From NCBI RefSeq assembly GCF_001884735.1, contig NZ_MJAP01000034.1, positions 62,001-126,000 on the forward strand: a stretch of DNA of 64,000 bases, read 5' to 3'. Source of the stretch: Natronohydrobacter thiooxidans. GTDB taxonomy: Bacteria; Pseudomonadota; Alphaproteobacteria; Rhodobacterales; Rhodobacteraceae. The notes below the pieces were generated by a model. The model was not told the DNA's origin. It saw only the letters and a list, made by a program, of their open reading frames with translations, and made no database searches. Of this stretch, positions 26,574-33,202 are shown one piece after another (position 1 is the first letter of the stretch; each line of letters starts with the position of its first letter). A program made the translations under genes and the position numbers.

Positions 26574-27110
26574 CTAGAACATCGGCGCGTATTTCCACGC
26601 ATCCGCATCCGGCGTGACAGCATCCAGATCATACTCCGCTGCCTGCAAGCGCCGGGCGATCCCCAGACCCTGTTCCGCAGCCTGATCGACCAGCGCGCGC
26701 CCGCGCGCCAGATCCTGCGCGACACCGCGCCCGCGCATCATGTCGATGCCGTGATTATAGCGCCCCACCGCATCGCCCATCTCGCCTGCGCGCCTGCTCC
26801 ATTCGGTCGCGCGATCCGGGTCTTCATCCGCGCCCAGACCGTTATGGTCCAATTGGCTCATCCAGTTCATCGCCTGTGTCCAGCCCGCCGCAGCGCAGGC
26901 TTCAAAGATGATCCGCGCCTCGGCATGACGGCCGGATTTCGTCGCCAGATAGCCATTGGCGCAGACGATCATATCGACATCACCGCGTCTCGCGCGCTCG
27001 ACCAGCCGCTCCAGCGTCATCTCTTCGGGGTTGGTGGTGCCATATTGCGAAAAATCCTCCCCGGCCATCGCGGGCAGGGCGAACAGGGCCAAGGCAGCAA
27101 GCAGACGCAT
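26574..27110 (-). CDS. Secreted Sel1-repeat protein in the PQQ-associated cluster
   Basis: A 178-residue protein with a signal peptide (MRLLAALALFALPAMA, mature from GEDFSQYG) and helical Sel1/TPR-like repeats, clearest in GLGADEDPDRATEWSRRAGEMGDAVGRYNHGIDMMRGRGVAQDLARGRALVDQAAEQGLG. Such repeats mediate protein-protein contacts. It is the last gene of the minus-strand operon, 16 bp after the ABC permease, with AAGGAG just before ATG 27110. It probably acts in the periplasm as a scaffold or assembly factor for alcohol oxidation components; this role comes from context only. Confidence 0.7.
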   Translation of the reverse strand: MRLLAALALFALPAMAGEDFSQYGTTNPEEMTLERLVERARRGDVDMIVCANGYLATKSGRHAEARIIFEACAAAGWTQAMNWMSQLDHNGLGADEDPDRATEWSRRAGEMGDAVGRYNHGIDMMRGRGVAQDLARGRALVDQAAEQGLGIARRLQAAEYDLDAVTPDADAWKYAPMF

Positions 27111-27126
27111 GTCATCTCCTTTTCGG

Positions 27127-27921
27127 TCACCGGGTCTTGCGGGTCATGATGCCGCGCGCCGGATCGAACCCCCAGAGTGCCAGCGCCAGAAACGCCGCGA
27201 AACTCAGCGCGACCCAGCCCAGCGCCTCGGTATTCAGCCGCAGATAGAGCGCGAAGCGGATCAGTTCGACTGCGTGTGAAAACGGGTTCCAGGCACAGAT
27301 ATCACGCAAGAGCCGCGAGGATTCGGCCATCCGCCACAGCGGATAAAGCGCGGTCGAGAGAAAGAAGACCGGGAAAATGACGAAATTCATCACCCCCGCG
27401 AAATTCTCCAGCTGCCGGATGGTCGAGGCCAGGAACAGCCCCACCGCCCCCAGCATCAGCCCCACCACGACCAGCGCAGGCAGCACCCAGAGATAGCCCA
27501 TCGGCGGCAGCCTGATCCCATAGGCCCACGCAATCCCCAGAAACGCATAGGCTTGCAGGATCGAGACCAGCACCCCCGCCAGAAGCTTGCAGAACAAAAG
27601 CCACCACCGGGGCAGGGGGGCGGTCAGCAAGAGCCGCATCGACCCCATTTCGCGGTCATAGACCAGTGACAGCGCCGATTGCATCGCGTTGAAGAGAAGG
27701 ATCATCGCCACCAGCCCCGGCAGGATATAGGTCTCATAGGTGATATAGGTCTGATAGGGCGGCGTGATCGACAGCCCGAGCGCGGCGCGAAACCCGGCGG
27801 CAAAGACCACCAGCCACACCAGCGGGCGCACAAGGGCGGCCAGAAAGCGCTCGCGCTGGGTGACAAAACGCAGTGCCTCGCGCAGCAGGATCGCCGACAG
27901 GGCGCGCCAATAGGGGCTCAT
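27127..27921 (-). CDS. ABC-2 type permease, PedC-like (PQQ alcohol oxidation-associated)
   Basis: A 264-residue integral membrane permease with about six helices. It carries the ABC-2 signature ETYILPGLVAMILLFNAMQSALSLVYDREMGSMRLLLTAPLPRWWLLFCKLLAG and the second half PVFFLSTALYPLWRMAESSRLLRDICAWNPFSHAVELIR. The sequence and the neighbours match the PedC-type permease found beside PQQ-dependent alcohol dehydrogenase systems. ABC-2 systems normally export, so it may move a cofactor or toxic intermediate across the inner membrane; the substrate is unknown. It overlaps the ATPase gene by 4 bp (ATGA). Confidence 0.84.
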   Translation of the reverse strand: MSPYWRALSAILLREALRFVTQRERFLAALVRPLVWLVVFAAGFRAALGLSITPPYQTYITYETYILPGLVAMILLFNAMQSALSLVYDREMGSMRLLLTAPLPRWWLLFCKLLAGVLVSILQAYAFLGIAWAYGIRLPPMGYLWVLPALVVVGLMLGAVGLFLASTIRQLENFAGVMNFVIFPVFFLSTALYPLWRMAESSRLLRDICAWNPFSHAVELIRFALYLRLNTEALGWVALSFAAFLALALWGFDPARGIMTRKTR

Positions 27922-28640
27922 GGGAGCGCCTCCTCGGTCAGCGCCATGAAATGCGCGGCCAGCCCGTTTTCCGGGGCAATGTCCCGCGCCCGCCCGGTCT
28001 CCAGAACCTCGCCCTGATGCAGGATCAGCACGGTATCGTCAGCCGCCACCTCATCCACCAGATGCGTGGCCCAGAGCACCGCAAGCCCGTCCTCGCGCGC
28101 CAGCGCATGCACATGGGCGGTGATGCTCGCCCGCGCCCGCGCATCCAGCCCTACGGTCGGCTCATCCAGCAAAAGCAGGCGCGGGCGATGCATCAGCGCG
28201 CGCGCGATCTCCAGCCGCCGCCGATGCCCGCCATTCAGATCGCGCGCCTTCTCGCCTGCGCGCTCAAGCATATCCAGCCGCGCCAGAACCTCCTGCGCCC
28301 GCGCCGCGCTCTCGCGCCGCGACAGCCCGTGCAAGGCGCCAAAATAGGCCAGATTGCGCGCAACACTCAGATCCAGATCCAGCGTCATCTGCTGAAACAC
28401 CACCCCCATCTGCGCGAGCGCGGCCAAAGGGCGGGCCTGCAAATCCTGCCCCATCACCGCGATCCGCCCCGCGCGCGCCACAAACAGCCGCGTCAGCAGC
28501 GCGAAAAGCGTCGATTTCCCCGCGCCATTGGGGCCAAGCAGCGCGCAGAACTCGCCCGGCTGAACCGCAAAAGAGACGCCTTTCAGCGCCTCTTTCCGGC
28601 CATAGCGAAAGCTCAGCCCCGTGACCTCAAGCGCGGCCAT
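27918..28640 (-). CDS. ABC transporter ATPase of the PQQ-associated exporter
   Basis: A 240-residue ABC ATPase with Walker A GPNGAGKSTLFALLTRL, Q-loop FQQMTLDLDLSV, Walker B RLLLLDEPTVGLD and H-loop LWATHLVDE. The signature motif is LNGGHRRRLEIARAL instead of LSGGQ; the GGHRRR form is characteristic of the PQQ-associated ABC ATPase subfamily. It pairs with the overlapping PedC-like permease, and its start overlaps the stop of the beta-propeller gene by one base. These overlaps indicate one operon. Confidence 0.9.
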   Translation of the reverse strand: MAALEVTGLSFRYGRKEALKGVSFAVQPGEFCALLGPNGAGKSTLFALLTRLFVARAGRIAVMGQDLQARPLAALAQMGVVFQQMTLDLDLSVARNLAYFGALHGLSRRESAARAQEVLARLDMLERAGEKARDLNGGHRRRLEIARALMHRPRLLLLDEPTVGLDARARASITAHVHALAREDGLAVLWATHLVDEVAADDTVLILHQGEVLETGRARDIAPENGLAAHFMALTEEALP

Positions 28641-29614
28641 CAGCGCTCCGCAGGCCGGTAAGCCGCCCCCCAGGGGAAACGCCCCACCTTGACCGTCCTG
28701 ACCGGCTCGCCCCGTTCCAGATCAATGATCGTCACATCCCCCGAAACCCCGTTCGTGGTGAACAGGAGTTTCTCGTCATCCGACATCGCCATATGCCAGA
28801 CCCGGCGTCCGACCAGATGATAGCCCAGCACCTCGTAGCTCTCGATATCCACCACCGCAATCCGGTTGGCCGGACCCAGCGCCACATAGGCGCGGGTCAT
28901 ATCCTCGGTCAGCCGAAACCCCACCGGCTGCACATCATGCGGATGCACATCGGGGATCTCGAAGCGGATCTCGGCCAGTTCCTCGAATGTCCCGGTGTCG
29001 AACACATGCAAGCCCCCGCCAATCTCGGCACTGACAAACAGCCGTGCGTCATCACTGGTGAATTCCGCATGGCGCGGCCGCGACCCCACCAGCGAATTGT
29101 GAAAGATCGCATGCGTTTCCGTATCGATCCAATGCGCCATATTGGTGGTCTCGGACGTGGTGATGGCGATGGTCCCTGCATGGTTGATCGCCTTGCCCTC
29201 GGGTTCCACCCCCACCGGGATCTGCGCCACGATCACCCGGTCCACCACATCCAGAACCGAGGTGATGTTGTCATCCTCATTCGAAATCCAGATATGCCGG
29301 TTATCCGGGTGCAGCGCAAAGGTCTCGGGGTTCTCGCCCGAGGGCAGATTATGCAGGATCTGCCGCGTCGCCACATCGATCACCTGAATCGTGCTGTCAT
29401 CAGAGGCGCAGAGATAGGCCACCGAATAGTCATGGCTGAACATGATCCCGCGCGGACGCGCCCCCACCTTGATCGTCTCGACCACCTCCATCGTAGGCAC
29501 GTCAATGATGCTGATGGTGTTGTCGCGCTCATTCGAGATCCAGACTTCCTGCGCCATCGCCGGGGTCGCCATCAGCGCGCTCAGGGCAAAGGCGGAAACT
29601 GTGTTGCGGATCAT
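28640..29614 (-). CDS. Periplasmic YVTN-type beta-propeller protein, PQQ-associated
   Basis: A 324-residue protein. A signal peptide (MIRNTVSAFALSALMATPAMA, mature at QEVWISNE) is followed by about seven beta-propeller repeats such as NTISIIDVPTMEVVETIKVGARPRGIMFSHD, STIQVIDVATRQILHNLPSGENPETFALHPDNRHIWISNE and DVTIIDLERGEPVRTVKVGRFPWGA. This matches the beta-propeller family (PQQ_ABC_repeats) encoded in PQQ alcohol oxidation clusters. It might bind a cofactor or partner in the periplasm. The open frame extends to 29680, but ATG 29614 begins the signal peptide and has AAAGGA about 10 bases upstream. Confidence 0.88.
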   Translation of the reverse strand: MIRNTVSAFALSALMATPAMAQEVWISNERDNTISIIDVPTMEVVETIKVGARPRGIMFSHDYSVAYLCASDDSTIQVIDVATRQILHNLPSGENPETFALHPDNRHIWISNEDDNITSVLDVVDRVIVAQIPVGVEPEGKAINHAGTIAITTSETTNMAHWIDTETHAIFHNSLVGSRPRHAEFTSDDARLFVSAEIGGGLHVFDTGTFEELAEIRFEIPDVHPHDVQPVGFRLTEDMTRAYVALGPANRIAVVDIESYEVLGYHLVGRRVWHMAMSDDEKLLFTTNGVSGDVTIIDLERGEPVRTVKVGRFPWGAAYRPAER

Positions 29615-29627
29615 TGCTTCAGTCCTT

Positions 29628-30797
29628 TCAGTCAAAAGCCCTGCAGGCCGTCTCAAGCCGGTCGCGACCCAGCGTGTCAAGCGTGCTCACCTCATGCAGA
29701 AAGCCCGGCATGGGTGTCATCGCGACAAGGGCCGTGCGCGTGGCCACCGGCATGGGCTGGCGCATCTGCCCGTTCCAGTCGCGATAGGTGATCGCCGCCC
29801 CCTTGAAAGCCGCAAGTTCAAACGCATCGCCCAGCAGATAGTCGCGGATCGCGCCCGCATCATTGCTGTTCAGCCGCGTCACCGCCTCGCCGACCGAGCG
29901 CACTGCCGCCCAGGCGGCATAATCCACCGCCCCCATCGGGCGCTCTGCCAGCCGCTTGAAGCGCAGTTGCAACTGCGCCGCGCCATAAGCCTCCACCCGG
30001 TCCGACCAGGCATCGGGCCGCGCCCCCGCTGATCCGGCGACCGGGCGCGGCTCCCAGGCGTTGAATTCCAGATAGGGGCCGAAATCGCCCGCCTCATCGG
30101 CCACGAGCAGCACGTGATGGCCGGGGAAATCCTGCGTGAAGACCGGAAATTCCTGCCCGATATTGCGCCGCATGTCCGAATCCGTGTCCCAGTCCTTCTC
30201 GGCCCGGATCCGCGCCCCGAATTTGGTGGCGGAATGGCGCAGCGCCGTCGCAAATTCCAGATCCGCCGGGCGCTGACCGGTGATCATCACCAGATCGCTC
30301 CAGCGCCTGGTGACCAGAAACTGCATCAGCGCATCCGCCCGCATCGCATAGCTCGGCATCGTGTGCAGCACATTCGCGCGACATTCTTCCTCGCGCAGCG
30401 CCTCCGATTCGGCGCTGGCATTGAAGATCAGCGCGCCCTCGGCCTCTGGCAGATCGGCCAGCGCCAGCAGTGCGTCAGTGGGCGCGTTCACCACCACAAT
30501 CCGATGGTCTGCCAGCACCGCGCGCGCAGCCTCCAGCCAATCCTCGCCCAGGGGCACCACCAGATCGCTCAGGCTGTAGTCATGCCCCATGAACCCGCCC
30601 GTGGTGGCATTATCCGCAAGCCCCAGCGCGGCCCCCATCCGGCCCAGATCATCAGGGATCGGGTCCAGATTGGTCAGCACCGGCGGGCGCTCGACCTCCA
30701 TCTCCAGATAGGCAATCGGCACCTCGATATTGGCCTGTGCCGTGCTGGCAACAAAGCTCGCGAGAACGGTCGGAATGATCAGGGATTGCTGTGTCAT
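29628..30797 (-). CDS. Periplasmic binding protein, PQQ-associated ABC system
   Basis: A 389-residue secreted protein. After a signal peptide (LIIPTVLASFVASTAQA) it continues NIEVPIAYLEMEVERPPVLTNLDPIPDDLG and GHDYSLSDLVV, followed by a type I periplasmic-binding fold (VVVNAPTDALLALADLPEAEGALIFNASA, VMITGQRPADLEFATALRHSATKFGARI). This matches the binding-protein family (PQQ_ABC_bind) specific to PQQ alcohol oxidation clusters. Start ATG 30797 has GGGAGGAGG upstream, better than ATG 30824. It is the first gene of the minus-strand operon 30797 to 26574, which also holds the beta-propeller, ATPase, permease and Sel1 genes. Its promoter probably uses the shared operator at 30857-30881. Confidence 0.87.
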   Translation of the reverse strand: MTQQSLIIPTVLASFVASTAQANIEVPIAYLEMEVERPPVLTNLDPIPDDLGRMGAALGLADNATTGGFMGHDYSLSDLVVPLGEDWLEAARAVLADHRIVVVNAPTDALLALADLPEAEGALIFNASAESEALREEECRANVLHTMPSYAMRADALMQFLVTRRWSDLVMITGQRPADLEFATALRHSATKFGARIRAEKDWDTDSDMRRNIGQEFPVFTQDFPGHHVLLVADEAGDFGPYLEFNAWEPRPVAGSAGARPDAWSDRVEAYGAAQLQLRFKRLAERPMGAVDYAAWAAVRSVGEAVTRLNSNDAGAIRDYLLGDAFELAAFKGAAITYRDWNGQMRQPMPVATRTALVAMTPMPGFLHEVSTLDTLGRDRLETACRAFD

Positions 30798-30823
30798 GCG
30801 GCCTCCTCCCAAAGGCTGCGCCA

Positions 30824-30914
30824 AGGGTAGCCCGGCATCGCGCCGACCCGAAATTAGACCTTGGTTGCATAGACGATGGTCCTATTCCCAAGCGCGCGCG
30901 GTGCTGCCTAGGCT
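30824..30914. promoter_or_regulatory. Divergent promoter region with 25-bp dyad operator (site B)
   Basis: GACCTTGGTT-GCATA-GACGATGGTC (30857-30881) lies between the divergent binding-protein and cupredoxin genes. Rightward, CTAGGCT (30908-30914) starts 26 bases beyond it; leftward, CTACCCT (reverse complement of 30824-30830) also starts 26 bases beyond it. Each gives a leader of about 20-25 bases. One near-symmetric operator thus seems able to serve both operons. The dyad matches sites A and C. Confidence 0.72.
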
Positions 30915-30944
30915 TGCGCGATCATGCCAACGGAGGAGACAGAC

Positions 30945-31373
30945 ATGACACGCATTGCGATATTCGCCGCAGCTTCGGTTCTTTCACTTGGTGGCGCGGC
31001 CCATGCTGCTGGCGGCGATCTGGCAACCCAGCCAATCGAGCTGGAGGCGCTGCAGGTCGGCACCGGCGATAATGGCTTCGGCATGGAACCAAATGAATAC
31101 CGGATGCAGACCGGGCAGAGCTACCGGCTGACCATTCAGGCGGTGGGCTGGCATGAATGCAACTGGGAAGCGCCGTCGTTCTTCAAGAACACCTGGCTGC
31201 GCAAGATCGAGGCCGGGAATATGGAAATCAAGGTCGCCCAGCTCAACGAGCTTGAGATGGACTCTGATGGCGAGGCAGAACTCTTCTTCGTCCCGATCCG
31301 TCCCGGCACCTATCAGTTCGGCTGTCGCGGGCTGGAAGATCGCGGCATGACCGGCAGTTTCATCGTCGAATGA
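30945..31373 (+). CDS. Periplasmic cupredoxin-like protein with incomplete copper site
   Basis: A 142-residue protein with a signal peptide (MTRIAIFAAASVLSLGGAAHA) and a cupredoxin-like pattern. It has the N-terminal ligand region VGWHECNW (His70) and the C-terminal loop YQFGCRGLEDRGMTGSFIVE (Cys127, Met135). The loop of typical type 1 copper proteins is Cys-x-x-x-x-His-x-x-x-x-Met; here the second His is missing and a Glu or Leu stands there. It may bind copper differently or not at all. GGAGGAGA precedes ATG 30945; ATG 30924 lies before this site. It probably works with the PQQ alcohol oxidation proteins, with which it shares an operator. Confidence 0.75.
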   Translation: MTRIAIFAAASVLSLGGAAHAAGGDLATQPIELEALQVGTGDNGFGMEPNEYRMQTGQSYRLTIQAVGWHECNWEAPSFFKNTWLRKIEAGNMEIKVAQLNELEMDSDGEAELFFVPIRPGTYQFGCRGLEDRGMTGSFIVE

Positions 31374-31433
31374 CCGCGCAGGGGCAGGGCTGACGAGGCC
31401 GGACGCGACCAACTGTTTTCAGGCCGGATCTCA

Positions 31434-31490
31434 TCCCTTCGTCGCATAGCCCATGGTCGAATAGCGCGCGGAAAACGGCTTCGCTAGGCT
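31434..31490 (+). promoter_or_regulatory. Promoter of cytochrome c operon with dyad operator (site C)
   Basis: TCCCTTCGTC-GCATA-GCCCATGGTC (31434-31458). The right arm and spacer match sites A and B (GCATA, ATGGTC); the left arm is degenerate. The -10-like CTAGGCT (31484-31490), identical to that of site B, starts 25 bases downstream. The leader to ATG 31524 is about 27 bases. Confidence 0.68.
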
Positions 31491-31523
31491 CATCCCAAGC
31501 CTGAAATACCCGGAGGAGAGACG

Positions 31524-32234
31524 ATGAATACCACCCTGACCCGCCTGCCAGCCGCAGCCCTTGCCCTGTGCCTGTCGGCCACTCTGGCGCATGCGCATGG
31601 CGATGTCGCACCGCAACCCGTGAATACCGAGGGGCTGCCGGATCTGACCGGCGGCTGGGAGTTCGAAAACCCGTTCCGCGACCCGTCAAGCGAATACTGG
31701 GAACGCGCGCTGCGCATCGGTGACAGCGCCTATAACCAGAATTGTGCGCGCTGCCACGGGCTCGAAGTCGTCTCGGGCGGGCTGGCCCCCGACCTGCGCT
31801 TCCTCATGGCCGAGGAAATGGACGATGAATGGTTCCTGGAGCGCATCCGCCGCGGCTCCGGCGACCGGATGCCCGCCTACGAGGATCTGATGAACCAGCA
31901 GGCGATGTGGGCGATCCGCACCTATATCGAAACCCGCCCCGACCCTGATGGCATTGCCGAACATATGCCCCGCCTGCGCGATATCCGTGACGGGCTGCGC
32001 GCCAAGCAGGAAGCCATCGCCGCAGGCAGCGCCAGCGCCGAGGATTACGCCGAGGAAATCGCCGCCCTCCATGTCGAGTTGATGGAGATCGCGCTGGCCG
32101 TGCCCACCATGTCCGGCGCGCCCAAGGCCGACAGCATCGCGCGGCGTGCGGCGGTGATACTGGAACGCGGCGGCGAACGCGCGCTGCGCGAAGCGGATGA
32201 AACCCTGACCATCGGCCTGTCAGTGGCCCGCTGA
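31524..32234 (+). CDS. Cytochrome c-550 PedF-like, with C-terminal extension
   Basis: A 236-residue secreted c-type cytochrome. After a signal peptide (residues 1-24) it reads HGDVAPQPVNTEGLPDLTGGWEFENPF, and then the haem site CARCH (Cys74, Cys77, His78) with the likely axial Met116 in GDRMPAYEDLM. The N-terminal HGDVAPQ.V.T.GLPDL and YNQNCARCHGLE are typical of PedF, the electron acceptor of PQQ alcohol dehydrogenases. The last ~85 residues are an extra helical extension (residues about 150-236). GGAGGAGAG precedes the start. Its stop overlaps a possible ATG of the next gene (TGATG), so the two are co-transcribed. Confidence 0.87.
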   Translation: MNTTLTRLPAAALALCLSATLAHAHGDVAPQPVNTEGLPDLTGGWEFENPFRDPSSEYWERALRIGDSAYNQNCARCHGLEVVSGGLAPDLRFLMAEEMDDEWFLERIRRGSGDRMPAYEDLMNQQAMWAIRTYIETRPDPDGIAEHMPRLRDIRDGLRAKQEAIAAGSASAEDYAEEIAALHVELMEIALAVPTMSGAPKADSIARRAAVILERGGERALREADETLTIGLSVAR

Positions 32235-32257
32235 TGCGGTGCCGGACGGAGATGCGA

Positions 32258-33154
32258 ATGCGACTGAGAACCTCCCTGTCAGCTCTTGTGCTGATGACTG
32301 TCCTGACCCTCGCCGGGTCAGGACTTTTTGCGCGTGAATTTCCCTCCGACGATTCCGGCCGCGACCGCGTGGGCATCGACTATGACGAGATCATGGCGCG
32401 CGGCTATATCGAGATCGGTGTCTATGAGGATCTCGCTCCCTATTCCTGGCGCGACAGTTCCGGGCAATTGCAGGGGGTGGATGTGGCCCTTGCCCGCCTG
32501 ATCGCCGAGGCGCTGGGCGTTGGTCTGCGCGTGACCGACCTGCCCGCCGACGAGGATGTGGATACCGACCTGCGCAACTATATCTGGCGCGGGCATTACA
32601 TGGGGCGGCGCGTGGTGAATGTGCTGATGCGCGTGCCCTATAACCGCGAGCTGGATTACCGCAATGAACTGGCAGCCCTGACCGGACGCTATGCGCAGGA
32701 ACGCATCGCCATCGCCTATCGCCGCTCGGACTACCCGGATGAGCCGCCCTGGCCGGGCAGTTTCACCACAAGAACCGTCGCCGTGGAAAATCACTCGCTG
32801 TCTGATTTCTACCTGACCGGGCTGCAGCAGGGCGCGCTGATCCGCAACATGACCCGCCGCCGCACGCTGCCAGAGGCGATTGACCTGCTGCGCGCGGGCG
32901 AGGTGAGCGCCGTCATGGGCATCCGCTCGCGTCTGGAGCACTATCTGCGCGACGCGCCGGAATTTGCCGTTGAGAGCGGGCCCCTGCCGGGGCTCGCCAT
33001 AGGCTCATGGCCAATCGGCATCGCGACCGCCTTCTACACCGCGCGCATGCTCAGCTATGAGCTCGATGACATCCTGACAGAGGCCGTGCGCGACGGGCGC
33101 ATCGAGGCGATCTACCACGCGCATGGACTGACCTGGGAAGCGCCGGGGCGCTGA
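32258..33154 (+). CDS. Periplasmic solute-binding-type protein, XoxJ/MoxJ-like
   Basis: A 298-residue secreted protein with a type II periplasmic-binding fold (SBP_bac_3-like): YIEIGVYEDLAPYSWRDSSGQLQGVDVALARLIAEALGVGLRV and later VSAVMGIRSRLEHYL. Such proteins are encoded beside PQQ methanol/alcohol dehydrogenases as MoxJ/XoxJ and are thought to help dehydrogenase maturation. Three in-frame starts exist (32234, 32252, 32258); ATG 32258 has GGAG at 32248-32251 six bases upstream and leads straight into a signal peptide (LSALVLMTVLTLAGSGLFA). It forms a unit with the cytochrome c gene. Confidence 0.78.
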   Translation: MRLRTSLSALVLMTVLTLAGSGLFAREFPSDDSGRDRVGIDYDEIMARGYIEIGVYEDLAPYSWRDSSGQLQGVDVALARLIAEALGVGLRVTDLPADEDVDTDLRNYIWRGHYMGRRVVNVLMRVPYNRELDYRNELAALTGRYAQERIAIAYRRSDYPDEPPWPGSFTTRTVAVENHSLSDFYLTGLQQGALIRNMTRRRTLPEAIDLLRAGEVSAVMGIRSRLEHYLRDAPEFAVESGPLPGLAIGSWPIGIATAFYTARMLSYELDDILTEAVRDGRIEAIYHAHGLTWEAPGR

Positions 33155-33164
33155 GACCCCGCCT

Positions 33165-33194
33165 GTAGGGTGCGTGCTCCAGCACGCACCCTAC
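33165..33194. repeat. Short palindromic repeat, copy 2
   Basis: GTAGGGTGCGTGCT (33165-33178) pairs perfectly with AGCACGCACCCTAC (33181-33194) around CC. The core is the same as at 5553-5574. It sits between two convergent stop codons (33154 and 33203) and could serve as the transcript end for both genes. Confidence 0.78.
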
Positions 33195-33202
33195 TGCACG
33201 CA

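Noticed and set aside
26574..33154. A hidden PQQ dehydrogenase gene inside the cluster
   Set aside because: Every long frame here is assigned. No PQQ-propeller tryptophan-docking motif or disulfide Cys-Cys dehydrogenase motif is visible.
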